From the IMG/VR virus record IMGVR_UViG_3300006749_000011, positions 1 to 64,000 of that record: a stretch of DNA of 64,000 nt, one strand, 5' to 3'. Source of the stretch: a virus. Under the pieces are notes generated by a model. That model saw only the letters and a list, made by a program, of their open reading frames with translations, searched no databases and was not told where the DNA came from. The position numbers and the translations under genes are program-made. Position 1 is the stretch's first letter, and every line of letters begins with the position of its first letter. Shown here piece by piece: positions 1 through 9,339 of this stretch.

Positions 1-1119
1 ACTATTAACGAATCAAACCAACCAACACAACAAGAGATAGTAGCTGCACTTGGACAAGATGGCTTTGATTCATTTGTGAAAAAGTTTTCACAACCAATGG
101 CAGTTGGAAAAGCCAGAGAGCTTTTAGGCAAGTTGAAACAATTAGTTCAAAGAGTAAAAGAAAAAAGAGAGGGACCTGGCGAAACTGAACGTTTGAAAAT
201 AGGAGATAAATACAAATATGTTGGAAAAACGGACTTCGGCACCCCTAGTGAAAACGAGATTCGTATTATAGCAGGCCAATATGCCGATGGAAGATATTAT
301 TTTAAAGATCTGGAAGGGTATGAACATAAAATAAAGAATCAACTATCCACCAAAGAAGAAATTTTGAATCCAGAATTATGGCAAAAAATTGAAGACTCAG
401 AAGAACCTCCAGCTAAGCCCGAACATGAACAAAAAATTCAACAAGCTGTTGAAGAGAAAGTAGAAGAACAAGAAATTGATCTTCAAAACTCAACACCACA
501 ACAAGATCAAACTATAGTTATCGACGCGACAGAAGAAGTTATAGGAAATAAAGGCGTCTCTCCCAAAGCTAAGGAAACACTTAAACAAATGGCCGAAGAA
601 GAACTTGAAAAATTGAAAGAAGAAGGTTCGGAAACAGAACTTGATTCAATTTTGCGAGAAATTGAGGAAAAATTTAAGGGACCTCCCAACTGGCATCTAG
701 GAGTTATCGATGACTACAGACAAGACACCAAAGATAGCTTAGGTGGCAAATTACAATCGCACTTGGTAAAGCTTGCTTATGATGAATTTTCAACGTTAGT
801 CAACGAGATGTATGATTCACACAATGGCGAAGATTATGATAAAGAAATCGTCGAAACAAATCTTCCAAAAATTAAAAAGATACAACAAGAATTTAAGAAG
901 TTTGATGAAACTTTTAAAGAAAAAGCAGAGTTAATCATTCCACCACTTTGGGACGAAGAATACTTAGTTATTCACAATGAGGATGAAGTAGAGACAATCG
1001 CATCCACACAAATGTCTTGGAGTTTTAAGAACCAAATAACAGCGATATTTATACCAGGAATAAAGTCACTAGATGACTCCTTTGAAACAATAAAAGCAAA
1101 AGTAAAGACTGCAGTTTAA
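1..1119 (+). CDS. Unknown acidic protein, 5' end outside window
   Basis: The reading frame is open from base 1, so the gene starts upstream of the window; the GTG at 76 is only the first internal start codon and is unlikely to be the true start. About 372 residues are visible. The middle (encoded near 400-690) is rich in Glu, Lys and Gln and looks like a flexible linker or coiled coil. The C-terminal third is more globular, with Trp/Pro/Ile-rich stretches. I recognise no family motif, membrane segment or signal peptide. It lies 15 bases upstream of the PhoH gene and is probably co-transcribed with it. Function unknown. Confidence 0.75.
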   Translation, partial: TINESNQPTQQEIVAALGQDGFDSFVKKFSQPMAVGKARELLGKLKQLVQRVKEKREGPGETERLKIGDKYKYVGKTDFGTPSENEIRIIAGQYADGRYYFKDLEGYEHKIKNQLSTKEEILNPELWQKIEDSEEPPAKPEHEQKIQQAVEEKVEEQEIDLQNSTPQQDQTIVIDATEEVIGNKGVSPKAKETLKQMAEEELEKLKEEGSETELDSILREIEEKFKGPPNWHLGVIDDYRQDTKDSLGGKLQSHLVKLAYDEFSTLVNEMYDSHNGEDYDKEIVETNLPKIKKIQQEFKKFDETFKEKAELIIPPLWDEEYLVIHNEDEVETIASTQMSWSFKNQITAIFIPGIKSLDDSFETIKAKVKTAV

Positions 1120-1134
1120 AAATAGGAAACAACA

Positions 1135-2472
1135 ATGGCAAAAAAAAATTATGTGATCGATACCTCGGTCTTCTTAACAGACAGCTCTTGTCTGTTCAAG
1201 TTCGGCAACAATGATTTATTCATTGCCCACAAGGTCCTCGAAGAAATTGACAAACACAAAAAACGTCAAGACTCCGTCGGGTTCCATGCAAGGCAGACAA
1301 TCAAAGTTCTCGATGAATTGCGCGAAAAAGGCTCTTTAAGCAAGGGAATTCGTCTTGGTAAGGGATTGGGTATCTTAAAGGTTGAAGAAGCTTCTAGGCC
1401 CCTTCCCGGCTCTTTATCAATGAAAGTTCCGGACCATCAAATTCTTGGCGTTGCTCTTGCTGTACAAGAACAGTTTCCAAAACGAAAAACTATCATGTTA
1501 TCTCGAGATATCAACATGCGAGTCATTGCTGATGCTTGTGGTTTAATATCTGAAAGTTATGAAACTGAAAAGGTAATTGAAAATGCCGAAAAGATTTATG
1601 CTGGATTTATTGAAATTGTTGTTGATGATGAATTGATAGAACAATTTTATAACGACGAAGAAGTTTTCTTTGATGAGTTATTTCAACAAGAAAAAAAGAT
1701 CAAACTATATCCAAATCAATTTCTTATATTGATATCTTCATCAAATCCAAAGAAATCAGCTCTTGCAAGATTTGTTCTTGATGAAAAACCTATAGAGAAA
1801 GTAAGAGATGACTATGCTAATTTGACTATGGGAATCTTTCCAAGAAACAAAGAACAAAAGTTCTCTTATGACTTGTTATTTGATGATTCAATAAAGTTTG
1901 TTTCTTTGATTGGAAAAGCTGGATCTGGAAAGACTCTTATGGCAATTGCAGCTGGAATGGAACAGACTCTCTCCTTAAACCCTAAAAACAATAAGTATCG
2001 AAAAATTGTTGTGTCCCGACCAGTTCAACCCCTCGGAAAAGACATTGGGTTCCTACCGGGGACAATGCACGATAAGATGATGCCTTGGTTGATGCCAATT
2101 CAAGATAACATGGAAACCATTTTAGGTAAAGATAACGTGTACTTAGCTGAATATGTTGAAAGAGGCAAGATACAAATTGAAGCCTTGACGTATATTCGAG
2201 GTCGTTCCATAAACAACGCCTTTATAGTTATTGATGAAGCACAAAACCTTACAGCACATGAGGTTAAAACCATCTTGACTCGTGTTGGAGAAAATACAAA
2301 GATTGTTCTTACAGGTGACATCGAACAAATTGATAATATCTATACAAATGAAACATCAAACGGTTTAACATATGCTGTTGAGAAATTTAAATGCCATGAT
2401 ATATCAGGACACATAACGTTCTTAAAAGGTGAACGTTCAAGATTAGCAACAATTTCTTCAAAAATTCTTTAG
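1135..2472 (+). CDS. phoH: PIN-PhoH family ATPase
   Basis: A 445-residue two-domain protein. The N-terminal about 150 residues resemble a PIN nuclease domain (hydrophobic strand followed by D9-T-S, then further acidic residues). The C-terminal part is a PhoH-type P-loop ATPase with Walker A GKAGSGKT at 260-267 and Walker B VIDEA with D367. The PIN-PhoH fusion is known from bacterial YlaK/PhoH2-type proteins, which have RNA helicase/RNase activity; PhoH genes are also common in marine phages, where their role is unsettled. The ATG start has an AGGAAA ribosome site 7-8 bases upstream. A role in RNA turnover during infection is inference. Confidence 0.9.
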   Translation: MAKKNYVIDTSVFLTDSSCLFKFGNNDLFIAHKVLEEIDKHKKRQDSVGFHARQTIKVLDELREKGSLSKGIRLGKGLGILKVEEASRPLPGSLSMKVPDHQILGVALAVQEQFPKRKTIMLSRDINMRVIADACGLISESYETEKVIENAEKIYAGFIEIVVDDELIEQFYNDEEVFFDELFQQEKKIKLYPNQFLILISSSNPKKSALARFVLDEKPIEKVRDDYANLTMGIFPRNKEQKFSYDLLFDDSIKFVSLIGKAGSGKTLMAIAAGMEQTLSLNPKNNKYRKIVVSRPVQPLGKDIGFLPGTMHDKMMPWLMPIQDNMETILGKDNVYLAEYVERGKIQIEALTYIRGRSINNAFIVIDEAQNLTAHEVKTILTRVGENTKIVLTGDIEQIDNIYTNETSNGLTYAVEKFKCHDISGHITFLKGERSRLATISSKIL

Positions 2473-2500
2473 TTTGACAAAAAAAGATTCTATTTAAGCC

Positions 2501-2529
2501 TTGACAAATTTATTCCATTGTGTTATAAT
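2501..2529 (+). promoter_or_regulatory. Sigma-70 consensus promoter with extended -10
   Basis: TTGACA at 2501-2506, a 17-base spacer, and TATAAT at 2524-2529, preceded by TGT (extended -10). Both hexamers match the consensus exactly. It sits in an 80-base gap and would start transcription about 15-20 bases before the ATG at 2553, driving the HEXXH protein and Cas4-like nuclease genes. Confidence 0.9.
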
Positions 2530-2552
2530 TATAATACTACTTTGGAGAATAA

Positions 2553-3224
2553 ATGAACTGGTTAGAAGAATCCGTTAAAAAGTCAAAAAAACTAAAGGAT
2601 CATTATATGCTAGGTGATGTTAACATATACGTCAAAGATCAACTTCCTGAGAATGTTGATATTGATTTTGTTATTCGTTATGTTGCTAAGCGTTTACCTA
2701 ACCATGTTTTAACCAACATAGACATTATTTATGTTGGTCACTTTCAAGATCTTGTTGATCGAGATGTTAACGCTTTGTGGCAAAACGGAGCAATTTATAT
2801 TACAAATGAACAAGACAATGAAATGGATATGATCGATGATTTAATTCATGAGATTGCTCACTCAAATGAAAAACAACATGAACAAATTATCTATGAAGAT
2901 GGAAAGCTTGAAAGAGAGTTTTTGGTCAGAAGAAAGAAAATAGCGTTTATCCTAAAAGATAAAGGTTATAATTTACCAACAGGCTTTATTTATAACTCAG
3001 CTTATGATAAGTTAGTTGATGACTTTCTCTATCAAGAAGTTACTTACGAAACCCTTTGGCAATTAGTCCCTGGGATCTTTCCTTCACCTTATGCTGTTAC
3101 CTCTTTAAGAGAGTATTGGGCAAAAGGATTCGAACAGTTTTATATGGGAGAACAAGAATCTCTTAGAAAAACCTCACCAGTTTTATTTTCCAAGTTGATG
3201 CAATTATATAACTTGGAGGATTAA
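2553..3224 (+). CDS. Putative zinc metallopeptidase-like protein (HEXXH)
   Basis: 223 residues. The segment LIHEIAH places an HEXXH zinc-binding motif at H99-E100-x-x-H103 in a predicted helix, with further Glu residues downstream that could act as the third ligand. Phage proteins of this kind are usually listed as uncharacterised metallopeptidases; I see no signal peptide, so it would act in the cytoplasm or virion. The start has GGAG just upstream and lies right behind a consensus promoter. Its stop overlaps the ATG of the next gene (TAATG), indicating translational coupling to the nuclease. The substrate is unknown, and proteolytic activity is inferred only from the motif. Confidence 0.65.
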   Translation: MNWLEESVKKSKKLKDHYMLGDVNIYVKDQLPENVDIDFVIRYVAKRLPNHVLTNIDIIYVGHFQDLVDRDVNALWQNGAIYITNEQDNEMDMIDDLIHEIAHSNEKQHEQIIYEDGKLEREFLVRRKKIAFILKDKGYNLPTGFIYNSAYDKLVDDFLYQEVTYETLWQLVPGIFPSPYAVTSLREYWAKGFEQFYMGEQESLRKTSPVLFSKLMQLYNLED

Positions 3225-3997
3225 TGCATATTTCATATTCAGAACTTAAAACATGGGCAGATTGCGCATGGAAACACAAACTTATCTACATCGAGAAGGT
3301 TAACAAATTCGTTGGAAACGAATATACAGCTTTTGGTAGAGCCTTGCACCTATTGTGTGAACACGCAATAGAAGAAAAGATACAAGATGAGGATTATGAT
3401 GACTTTTTTGAGTTAGCTTTTGAAAAAGAGTTGATGGATCTCATGAGAAAAAATGTTGAATTAAATCAACAAATGACTGATGACATGCTTGGTCAAGCAA
3501 GACGAATAGCACCTCAAATTATTCCACAAGTAATCAATAAGTTTGAAAACTATGAAGTGTTCTCAGTTGAAGAAAGACTTTACCTTGATATTCCTGAGCT
3601 TGAAGATTGTAAGTTCAAGGGGTTTATAGATTTAGTTTTGAAAACAGATGATGGCAAATATCATGTTATCGATTGGAAAACTTGTTCTTGGGGTTGGGAT
3701 GCAAAAAAACGTTCTGATAGATATGTCACTTATCAATTGACTCTTTATAAAAAATTCTTTTGCTTAAAGCACGACATTGATCCAAAACTAGTTGAAACCC
3801 ATTTCGCTCTTTTAAAAAGAACAGCAAAAAAAGATAATGTTGAGATTTTTCGTGTTACCTCTGGTCCTCGTAAAGTTAAAAATGCAACTGACCTTCTGGT
3901 AAAGGCAGTGAAGTCAATTTATAACAAAGCACATTTCAAAAACAGAGGGTCGTGCACTTATTGTGAATTTAAGAATACTGAGCACTGCCCAAGATAA
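3224..3997 (+). CDS. Cas4/RecB-like PD-(D/E)XK nuclease with Fe-S cysteines
   Basis: 257 residues. The N-terminus has the SYSELKTWADC pattern of the PDDEXK_1/Cas4 group. Visible nuclease elements are GRALH (38-42), D136, the D150-W-K152 pair and YQLTLY (170-175, a Q-x3-Y motif IV). Four cysteines, C14 and C244-x2-C247-x7-C255, match the Fe-S arrangement of Cas4 and AddB/Dna2-type nucleases. No CRISPR array or cas1/cas2 is present, so a role in phage recombination or DNA end processing is more likely than spacer acquisition. Translation is coupled to the preceding HEXXH gene through a TAATG overlap. Confidence 0.85.
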   Translation: MHISYSELKTWADCAWKHKLIYIEKVNKFVGNEYTAFGRALHLLCEHAIEEKIQDEDYDDFFELAFEKELMDLMRKNVELNQQMTDDMLGQARRIAPQIIPQVINKFENYEVFSVEERLYLDIPELEDCKFKGFIDLVLKTDDGKYHVIDWKTCSWGWDAKKRSDRYVTYQLTLYKKFFCLKHDIDPKLVETHFALLKRTAKKDNVEIFRVTSGPRKVKNATDLLVKAVKSIYNKAHFKNRGSCTYCEFKNTEHCPR

Positions 3998-4021
3998 AAT
4001 AAAAAAAATATAAAAAAAAAC

Positions 4022-4050
4022 TTGACAAAGTAAAACTAACGTGTTATAAT
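4022..4050 (+). promoter_or_regulatory. Sigma-70 promoter for the glycan island
   Basis: TTGACA at 4022-4027, a 17-base spacer, TATAAT at 4045-4050 and TGT before the -10. A run of A-rich sequence (3997-4020) immediately upstream of the -35 looks like an UP element. The next gene starts at 4072, and no other promoter is visible before 15943, so this one may drive the whole sugar island. Confidence 0.9.
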
Positions 4051-4071
4051 AGTAATAAAAAGAGGTGACCT

Positions 4072-5316
4072 TTGTCAAAAATAAAAATATTAACACTTTC
4101 CGACCACCCTCTATCACCTTCCGGCGTTGGAACTCAAACGAAGTATTTCTGCGAGTCCCTTCTTAAAACCGGAAGGTATTCTATTATTAGCATGGGTGGC
4201 GCTATAAAACATCAAAATTATAATCAAGTTCTTGTTGACCCATATGGAGAAGATTGGAAAATAATTCCTGTCGATGGTTATGGAACACAAGAAATGATTC
4301 GCTCAATTATAAGACTAGAAAAGATTGAACTTATCTGGTTTATGACTGACCCCCGATTTTGGGGCTGGCTTTGGGAGATAGAAAATGAAATTCGTCCATT
4401 ATGCAAGATGGTTTACCATCATGTGTGGGATAATTATCCCTATCCTTATTTTAACAGGGACTATTACTTATCTAACGACCATGTGGTTAATATTTCGAAA
4501 CTTACTCATGATATTGTAAAAACAGTAGCACCAGAAGTTTCATCTACATACTTGCCACACTCAGTTAATCCAGATATTTTCAAGCCTTTGAGTGACCTTC
4601 AGATTGAAGAGATACGTACAAGTTCTCTACAAGAAGAAGATCGTTCAAAGGTTATTTTCTTTTGGAATAACAGAAATGCTAGGAGAAAACAATCTGGGAC
4701 TCTTATATGGTGGTTTAAAGAGTGGCTTGACAAAGAGGGCCTACATGATAAATCAAGCCTTATAATGCACACTGAACCTAAAGACCCTCATGGACAAGAT
4801 TTAGAACATATTATAGAACATCTAGGTCTAAATGATAGGCAAGTAATGCTCTCAACTCAAAAGATACCACCAGAAAGCTTAGCTCAAATTTATAATATGG
4901 TTGATTGTACAATTAATATATCAGACGCTGAAGGTTTTGGCTTAGCTACATTAGAGTCTTTATCTTGTGGTACTCCAATTGTTGCCACAATGACCGGCGG
5001 GCTTCAGGAACAAGTCACAGATGGAGAAAGTGAATTTGGTATTGGCCTCTACCCGAGAACCAAATCTGTCATTGGCTCTCAAGCAGTTCCCTACATTTAT
5101 GAAGATAGGGTAGACAAAGCACAATTTCACTCTGCTTTATCTAAGATATACAAAATGGGTAAAGAAGAAAGACGAAAGCTTGGGACTCTTGGTAGAGAAC
5201 ATGTTGAGAAAAATTACAATTTTAACAAACTACAAGAAAAGTGGGTTGAAATAATTGACAAAATTATAAAAAAAGAAGAAAGTTACAACGGAATTAGATT
5301 CAAGGAGGTTGCATAA
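4072..5316 (+). CDS. GT4-type glycosyltransferase
   Basis: 414 residues starting at a TTG; an AGAGGTG ribosome site is placed correctly upstream and the protein begins with the expected beta strand (KIKILTLSDHP), so the TTG is accepted. The C-terminal half carries the GT-B retaining signature DAEGFGLATLES around residues 285-300 (the E-x7-E element that binds the nucleotide sugar), followed by CGTPIVAT. This points to a cytoplasmic enzyme moving a sugar from a nucleotide donor to a glycan or DNA/protein acceptor. It is the first gene of the island and overlaps the next gene by one base. Confidence 0.88.
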   Translation: MSKIKILTLSDHPLSPSGVGTQTKYFCESLLKTGRYSIISMGGAIKHQNYNQVLVDPYGEDWKIIPVDGYGTQEMIRSIIRLEKIELIWFMTDPRFWGWLWEIENEIRPLCKMVYHHVWDNYPYPYFNRDYYLSNDHVVNISKLTHDIVKTVAPEVSSTYLPHSVNPDIFKPLSDLQIEEIRTSSLQEEDRSKVIFFWNNRNARRKQSGTLIWWFKEWLDKEGLHDKSSLIMHTEPKDPHGQDLEHIIEHLGLNDRQVMLSTQKIPPESLAQIYNMVDCTINISDAEGFGLATLESLSCGTPIVATMTGGLQEQVTDGESEFGIGLYPRTKSVIGSQAVPYIYEDRVDKAQFHSALSKIYKMGKEERRKLGTLGREHVEKNYNFNKLQEKWVEIIDKIIKKEESYNGIRFKEVA

Positions 5317-6551
5317 TGAAAAAGAAAGTATATATTAAAGCACCAATTTTATCACAATCAGGATATGGAGAACAATCTAGATTTGCTTTGAGAGCCCTTA
5401 AGAGCAGAGAAGACCTTTTTGATATCTATATACAACCTATATCTTGGGGTAAAACTGGATGGATTTGGAAAGACAATGAATTTAGACAATGGATGGATTC
5501 TAGAATTAAAATAACTCAAGAGTTGCTTTCTCAAAAATCCTTGACTCCTGAAATTAGTTTGCAAATAACAATTCCAAATGAGTTTGAAAAATTATGTCCT
5601 GTTAATATTGGCTATACCGCTGGTATTGAAGCGACTAGGTGCTCACCCCAATGGTTACCAAAGTGCAATGAAATGGATAAAGTGTTAGTTGTTTCTAATC
5701 ACGCAAAAACATCCATTATAGACACAGTTGCAAACGCAAAAAACAATCAAACTGGTGAAGAGTTCCCATATAAATGTGAAACCCCTGTTTCTGTTGTGTG
5801 GGAAAACACTGAAAGACATGACCCTGAGCCCTTGGAACAACTAGAATTGGAATATAACAATAATTTCTTAGTGGTTTCGCAACTTGGTCCAAGAAAAAAT
5901 TTTGAAAACACTGTCTGCTGGTTCGTTGAAGAGTTTATTGATCAAGAAGTAGGATTAGTTGTTAAAACTAACTTTAAGTCAAACTCAGTAGGTGATTTCT
6001 CAAAAGTAGAGGAGCACCTCAAGGCTTTACTTAAAAACTACAAAAATAGAAAATGTAAAGTTTACCTGTTACATGGTGACCTAACTGAAGGACAAATGAC
6101 CACTTTGTACACGCACCCTAAGATATCTGCTTTGATTAACATATCTCATGGTGAAGGTTTTGGCTTACCAATGTTTGAAGCTGCGAGAGAATCCTTGCCC
6201 ATCATCACAGTAGGGTGGTCCGGCCAGCTTGATTTTCTCTGTCATAATGGAAAAGAATATTTTCAATCTGTAGATTTTTCATTACGACCAATTCAAGACC
6301 AAGCTGTTTGGAATGGTGTTTTAGAAAAAGATTCTATGTGGGCTTTCGCAGACCAAGGTTCTTATAAAATGGCTTTAAGATATACCTTAAAAAATCTAGA
6401 CAAAGCAAGAGAACAGGCACTAGAATTACAAAAGAAAGTAAAAGATGAATTCTCAAACGATAAACTGTATAAACTGTTTATAGATGAAGTGTTGGGGTTT
6501 GACTCCTCTGTGATAAAACCTGAAGAAGAAGTGGTACTGGAGTTTGAATGA
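5316..6551 (+). CDS. GT4-type glycosyltransferase
   Basis: 411 residues, ATG overlapping the previous stop (TAATG) and preceded by a strong AAGGAGG. The C-terminal domain has VSQLGPRKNFENT and the signature HGEGFGLPMFEA near residues 278-289, typical of GT-B family 4 enzymes. It is similar in plan to the preceding enzyme, and the two probably add successive sugars. Donor and acceptor cannot be told from the sequence. ATGA overlap with the next gene. Confidence 0.87.
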   Translation: MKKKVYIKAPILSQSGYGEQSRFALRALKSREDLFDIYIQPISWGKTGWIWKDNEFRQWMDSRIKITQELLSQKSLTPEISLQITIPNEFEKLCPVNIGYTAGIEATRCSPQWLPKCNEMDKVLVVSNHAKTSIIDTVANAKNNQTGEEFPYKCETPVSVVWENTERHDPEPLEQLELEYNNNFLVVSQLGPRKNFENTVCWFVEEFIDQEVGLVVKTNFKSNSVGDFSKVEEHLKALLKNYKNRKCKVYLLHGDLTEGQMTTLYTHPKISALINISHGEGFGLPMFEAARESLPIITVGWSGQLDFLCHNGKEYFQSVDFSLRPIQDQAVWNGVLEKDSMWAFADQGSYKMALRYTLKNLDKAREQALELQKKVKDEFSNDKLYKLFIDEVLGFDSSVIKPEEEVVLEFE

Positions 6552-8158
6552 AAAAAATAGTCTTTATAGCTGACTTTTTTGAACACCAAGTTCAAGGAGG
6601 AGCAGAAATATGCGACAGTGTCTTGATAAAAACACTAAAAGAGATGGGTTGCAAAGTTGCAACCTTTAATTGTAATGAGTTTGGTGTTAAACATTTGGAA
6701 CTTTATCTTAACAATGGGTATAACTTCATAGTATCCAATTTTATGCTACTTCATGAGCATGTAAAAAGAAGATTAGAAGCAGTTGGTCATAGATATGTTA
6801 TAATGGAGCATGATCATAAATACATAACTAATAAAAACCCTGCACAATTCAAAAATTTCATTGCTCCCAAACATAACCTAATGAATGTGTCTTTCTACAA
6901 AGCAGCAAAAAGAGTACTATGTCAAACATCCAAACACCAAGAAGTGTTACAAAAAAACTTAGAGATATCAAATGTGGAGTCTCTAAGTTTTTCTCTTTGG
7001 TCTGACGAGCAATTAGACTTTTTAAGAAGTGTAGATACAACAAAAAACGGCAAAGCTTTTATTATGAAAGACCCAAATCCTATAAAAGGCTTACATAAAG
7101 CAGAAGAGTATTGTAAAAAAAACAACATTGAATATGATTTGATAGACAAACTTCCATACAAACAATTTATAAAAACTTTGGCAAAATATGAGAAGTTTGT
7201 TTTTTTTCCTACTTCTCTAGAATCATTCTCAAGAGTTATACTAGAGGCAAGGATGCTAGATTGTAAACTATTGACAAACAATCTCAATGGTTGTACATAC
7301 GAAGAATGGTTCAAAAAATATAAGGGTAAAGAGCTGATTAATTTAGTTCAATCCCAAAGACAAAGTGTAGCGGGTAGAATACTAGATTATTTGTTTAAAC
7401 ATGAAGAAACAAAAGATGGAGATGTAACCGTTATTCTTAATTGCTACAGAAGACCATACAATCTAAAAATGCAAATTGAAGCAATAAGAAATCAAACTGT
7501 CAAACCAAAGCAAATATGGCTTTGGATAAATCATCATGAAGATAATGAAGGTTTTGACTTTTCTGATATAGAAGCTGATAGAGTGTTTAAGAATGATTAC
7601 AACTGGAAGTTCTACGGCCGTTTCGCAGCTGCGTTATTAGCAGATACAGAATTTGTAGCAATGTATGATGATGATACAATTCCTGGAGCAAAATGGCACA
7701 ATAACTGCCTTGAAACTATGAAGACCCATGAGGGTATACTTGGTTCTGCTGGGGTCATTCTAAACGGTTCTAGGTACATGCAACACGATAGATGTGGTTG
7801 GCCCACAAGAAATGAAAAGGTGACACCTGTTGACCTTGTTGGACATTCTTGGTTTTTCAAAAGAGAGTGGTTAAGATACCTATGGCAAGAAAAACCTATT
7901 ACTTGGGATAACGGAGAAGACATACAATTTGGATTTATGGCAAAGATACATGGAGGAATACAAACATATTGCCCACCACATCCTGCTGATGATAAATCCA
8001 TGTATGGATCAATCCTTGGAAACGAATTAGGTATTGATGACAAAGCTACATCAAATAATAAAACTGTTTCACACCAACAATTCTTTTCTGAAAGAGATGA
8101 GTGTGTACAAGAAGGATTGAAAAAAGGGTGGAAAACCGTTAGAGGTGTTAAGCTGTGA
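6548..8158 (+). CDS. Two-domain glycosyltransferase (GT-B plus GT2/GT-A)
   Basis: 536 residues. Residues 1 to about 275 resemble a reduced GT4-like GT-B domain (PTSLESFSRVILEARML corresponds to the E-x7-E region). From about 290 a second domain begins with VTVILNCYRRPYNL, followed by YDDDTIPG near residue 374, the acidic metal/nucleotide-sugar motif of GT-A fold family 2 enzymes. Two catalytic domains in one chain suggest two consecutive transfers. The GT-B part lacks the usual N-terminal length, so it may be degenerate. ATGA overlap with the gene before; GTGA overlap with the gene after. Confidence 0.82.
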   Translation: MKKIVFIADFFEHQVQGGAEICDSVLIKTLKEMGCKVATFNCNEFGVKHLELYLNNGYNFIVSNFMLLHEHVKRRLEAVGHRYVIMEHDHKYITNKNPAQFKNFIAPKHNLMNVSFYKAAKRVLCQTSKHQEVLQKNLEISNVESLSFSLWSDEQLDFLRSVDTTKNGKAFIMKDPNPIKGLHKAEEYCKKNNIEYDLIDKLPYKQFIKTLAKYEKFVFFPTSLESFSRVILEARMLDCKLLTNNLNGCTYEEWFKKYKGKELINLVQSQRQSVAGRILDYLFKHEETKDGDVTVILNCYRRPYNLKMQIEAIRNQTVKPKQIWLWINHHEDNEGFDFSDIEADRVFKNDYNWKFYGRFAAALLADTEFVAMYDDDTIPGAKWHNNCLETMKTHEGILGSAGVILNGSRYMQHDRCGWPTRNEKVTPVDLVGHSWFFKREWLRYLWQEKPITWDNGEDIQFGFMAKIHGGIQTYCPPHPADDKSMYGSILGNELGIDDKATSNNKTVSHQQFFSERDECVQEGLKKGWKTVRGVKL

Positions 8159-9339
8159 AAAGTAATATCAAATTTATAAACCACGCTTGTTTTTTAATTG
8201 AAAATGATGACGGAGATGTGCTGTTTGATCCGTGGTTTTTTGGTAAAGTTTTTAATAATTCTTGGAGCTTGTTGAGAGAAACAGAAGACATTGATTTAAG
8301 CAATGTGAAGTACGTAATATTTACACACGAACATCCAGACCATCTACATTGGCCTACATTAAAAAAAATATCCAACAACAGTAGACATAAAATAAATGTC
8401 TTAGTTCCACTTAGAGAAAACAAAAACATTGTTGAAAATATTAGAAAACTAGGATGCAAATGTGCTGAAATTCCAAATAATTTAGAAGTTAAATTGGGCA
8501 ACTTTATGCACATAACAAATTATACCACTGGTCATGATTCAGCTTATGTCTTTAAAATAAATGATAAGGTTTATTTAAACCAAAATGATTGCCAGTTAAG
8601 TAATAAACAATGTGAAACAATATCTAAAAAATATCCAAATATTGATTTTTGGATGATACAATTTTCACTAGCTGGATATTACGCTAACGAAGCTGACCAT
8701 GAAGGACTCCAGAGAGCGAAAGATTTTCACATAAATATGATAAAAAGTTATCACAATTTTTTTAAACCACGGATTACTATTCCTTTCGCTAGTTTTGTAT
8801 TTTTCTGCAAGAAACACAATTCTTTTTTAAACAAATGGATAATAGACATAGAAGAGATAGGCAGTAAACTTAATGAAGTTGAAATACAAATTTTATTTTA
8901 TAACGATGAAATAAAAGATAACGACTATGACGAAAGAAATAATATAAACAAACAGAGATGGAACAAGGTTTTTAATAATAAAAAAGAAATTATCGAACAC
9001 CAGACAAAAACCGATGAAGAAATATTATTTGAGAGTGGAAAGTTTATCGATCTAGCGAACTCTAAAAATGGATACAAGCCTGGTTTGCTTTTTCTTGATC
9101 TTTACGACAAAACTAAAAGATACAAACTTGATCTAACAAATAGAGTCGCAAAATTTGTTGAAAAACAAGAACAGGATGATGCAAATGTTGCTGGAAAACT
9201 ACATTCCGAAGAGCTACTGTTTTTTTTAAGATTTCCATGGGGAGCTGACACTTTAAATATTACTTCTTGTTTTGAAATAAAAAATGAGGAACTTTGGAAA
9301 AACATACTACACTTTAAGGATCACTTATATGAGAGATAG
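8155..9339 (+). CDS. Metallo-beta-lactamase fold hydrolase, CMAH-like
   Basis: 394 residues from a GTG start with AGAGGTG seven bases upstream. The metal motif T-H58-x-H60-x-D62-H63 is clear, preceded by VLFDPWFFG and followed by YTTGHDSAYVF with a further His. The DPW...W...HPDHLHWPTLKKI pattern resembles the MBL domain of CMP-N-acetylneuraminate hydroxylase and UDP-MurNAc hydroxylase-like proteins, but I see no Rieske Cys-His cluster. It is therefore a metal-dependent hydrolase or a divergent relative. Position inside the glycan island suggests a nucleotide-sugar or glycan substrate (inference). Confidence 0.78.
   Translation: MKSNIKFINHACFLIENDDGDVLFDPWFFGKVFNNSWSLLRETEDIDLSNVKYVIFTHEHPDHLHWPTLKKISNNSRHKINVLVPLRENKNIVENIRKLGCKCAEIPNNLEVKLGNFMHITNYTTGHDSAYVFKINDKVYLNQNDCQLSNKQCETISKKYPNIDFWMIQFSLAGYYANEADHEGLQRAKDFHINMIKSYHNFFKPRITIPFASFVFFCKKHNSFLNKWIIDIEEIGSKLNEVEIQILFYNDEIKDNDYDERNNINKQRWNKVFNNKKEIIEHQTKTDEEILFESGKFIDLANSKNGYKPGLLFLDLYDKTKRYKLDLTNRVAKFVEKQEQDDANVAGKLHSEELLFFLRFPWGADTLNITSCFEIKNEELWKNILHFKDHLYER

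Noticed and set aside
3224-3997. Part of a CRISPR-Cas adaptation module
   Set aside because: No repeats, cas1 or cas2 nearby; stand-alone Cas4-like nucleases are common in phages.
4727-4732. Extra TTGACAAA promoter inside the first glycosyltransferase gene
   Set aside because: No -10-like hexamer at a suitable distance; the same holds for the match at 13341.
7612-8184. 190-codon reverse-strand ORF
   Set aside because: Entirely antisense to the two-domain glycosyltransferase with no coding signal of its own.
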